DNA from: Bacteroides sp. UBA1317
GTDB lineage: Bacteria; Bacteroidota; Bacteroidia; Bacteroidales; Bacteroidaceae
NCBI GenBank assembly: GCA_002307035.1
Contig: DBTL01000148.1
Span: forward strand, 1 to 6,339
Direction: 5' to 3'
DNA length: 6,339 nucleotides
Part shown: piece by piece, positions 6,001 through 6,339 of the stretch
Layout of the letters: every line of letters starts with the position of its first letter
Numbering within the stretch: the stretch's first letter is position 1
The notes under the pieces: model-generated
The model's input: the letters and a program-made list of their open reading frames with translations, nothing else
The model's database searches: none
Told to the model about the DNA's origin: nothing
Translations under genes and position numbers: made by a program

Positions 6001-6339
6001 TCATTTCTTTAAAGCTTTATAGCGTCGGCCCCACCACTTATACCACGTGAGCGAAGTATAAACCATGCATCTTTCTACAAAGTGAAAGCGCATACAGTAG
6101 TGAATGAACCGATAGGATAAAGCAAGAAAAAGAAATAAGATCGAATATCTGACAACATAATCTAAAATCATCGATTGAGAAGTAAAAAACGCCATATCAA
6201 AGCATTTATATATTAACGGCACCAAGACTAAAGATTCCACCAATAAGAAAGCAATTACAAATCCATGAGCAGTTTCAATTGCCCGTTTCGGGCAGTTGCT
6301 CATACATCTCATACAACTTTCACATTTAAAAGTCCAATA
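6001..6339 (-). CDS. 4Fe-4S ferredoxin-type protein with membrane tail, C-terminal part (EFR1-like)
   Basis: The frame is open to the right edge, so the N-terminus is missing; 112 residues are visible. The first ones read YWTFKCESCMRCMSNCPKRA, an intact Cx2Cx2Cx3CP motif for a 4Fe-4S cluster. The methionine at 6310-6312 lies inside this motif and is not the start. After the cluster come two hydrophobic segments, FVIAFLLVESLVLVPLIY and a second with YSILFLFLALSYRFIHYCM, then a basic, aromatic end (TSLTWYKWWGRRYKALKK). Proteins with a flavodoxin-like half followed by a ferredoxin half (EFR1 type) end in a comparable WRRYK-like segment, so that is the best guess for the missing part. The likely role is electron transfer at the membrane. 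It is convergent with the sigma factor gene. The cluster motif is certain; the family name is a recollection. Confidence 0.75.
   Translation of the reverse strand, partial: YWTFKCESCMRCMSNCPKRAIETAHGFVIAFLLVESLVLVPLIYKCFDMAFFTSQSMILDYVVRYSILFLFLALSYRFIHYCMRFHFVERCMVYTSLTWYKWWGRRYKALKK

Noticed and set aside
6001..6312. A complete 103-residue protein starting at the methionine at 6312
   Set aside because: That methionine sits inside the Cx2Cx2Cx3CP cluster motif, and the frame continues open to the window edge with two more cluster cysteines, so the gene is truncated by the window.

Overview
The window looks like chromosomal DNA of a Bacteroides-type member of the Bacteroidota. The DNA is AT-rich. 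The proteins have a Bacteroidota flavour, and there are no strong Shine-Dalgarno sequences. One intergenic region carries an exact TAnnTTTG box, the -7 element of the main Bacteroides sigma factor. This placement comes from sequence style only, not from a database search.

Layout. (1) Positions 1-962, minus strand: an MlaE-family lipid-transport permease, followed by the first 41 codons of its ABC ATPase with an ATGA overlap; the operon continues off the left edge. (2) Positions 963-1318: an AT-rich gap with a 10-bp-arm palindrome and, next to the gshAB stop codon, a four-unit 23-bp array that folds into a long hairpin on the minus-strand RNA. (3) Positions 1319-4993, minus strand: a two-gene operon, MATE-family exporter then gshAB (bifunctional glutathione synthase), separated by 3 bp. 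(4) Positions 4994-5393: a divergent intergenic region with a second, unrelated four-unit 22-bp palindromic array, a good Bacteroides promoter for the rightward gene, and a leader hairpin. (5) Positions 5394-5969, plus strand: a SigZ-like ECF sigma factor with a cysteine-rich C-terminal tail. (6) Positions 6001-6339, minus strand, convergent: the C-terminal part of a 4Fe-4S ferredoxin-type protein with a two-helix membrane tail, cut by the right edge.

How the parts may fit together. The seen facts are a glutathione synthase, a multidrug/small-molecule exporter in the same operon, a divergent sigma factor ending in a run of four cysteines, and an iron-sulfur protein. A thiol/redox or metal-stress theme is a reasonable inference, but nothing in the sequence proves that the sigma factor controls its neighbours. 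The most unusual non-coding feature is the pair of palindromic 22/23-bp arrays bracketing the MATE-gshAB operon. The 3' array carries wobble-compatible substitutions that favour an RNA structure on the gshAB transcript strand.
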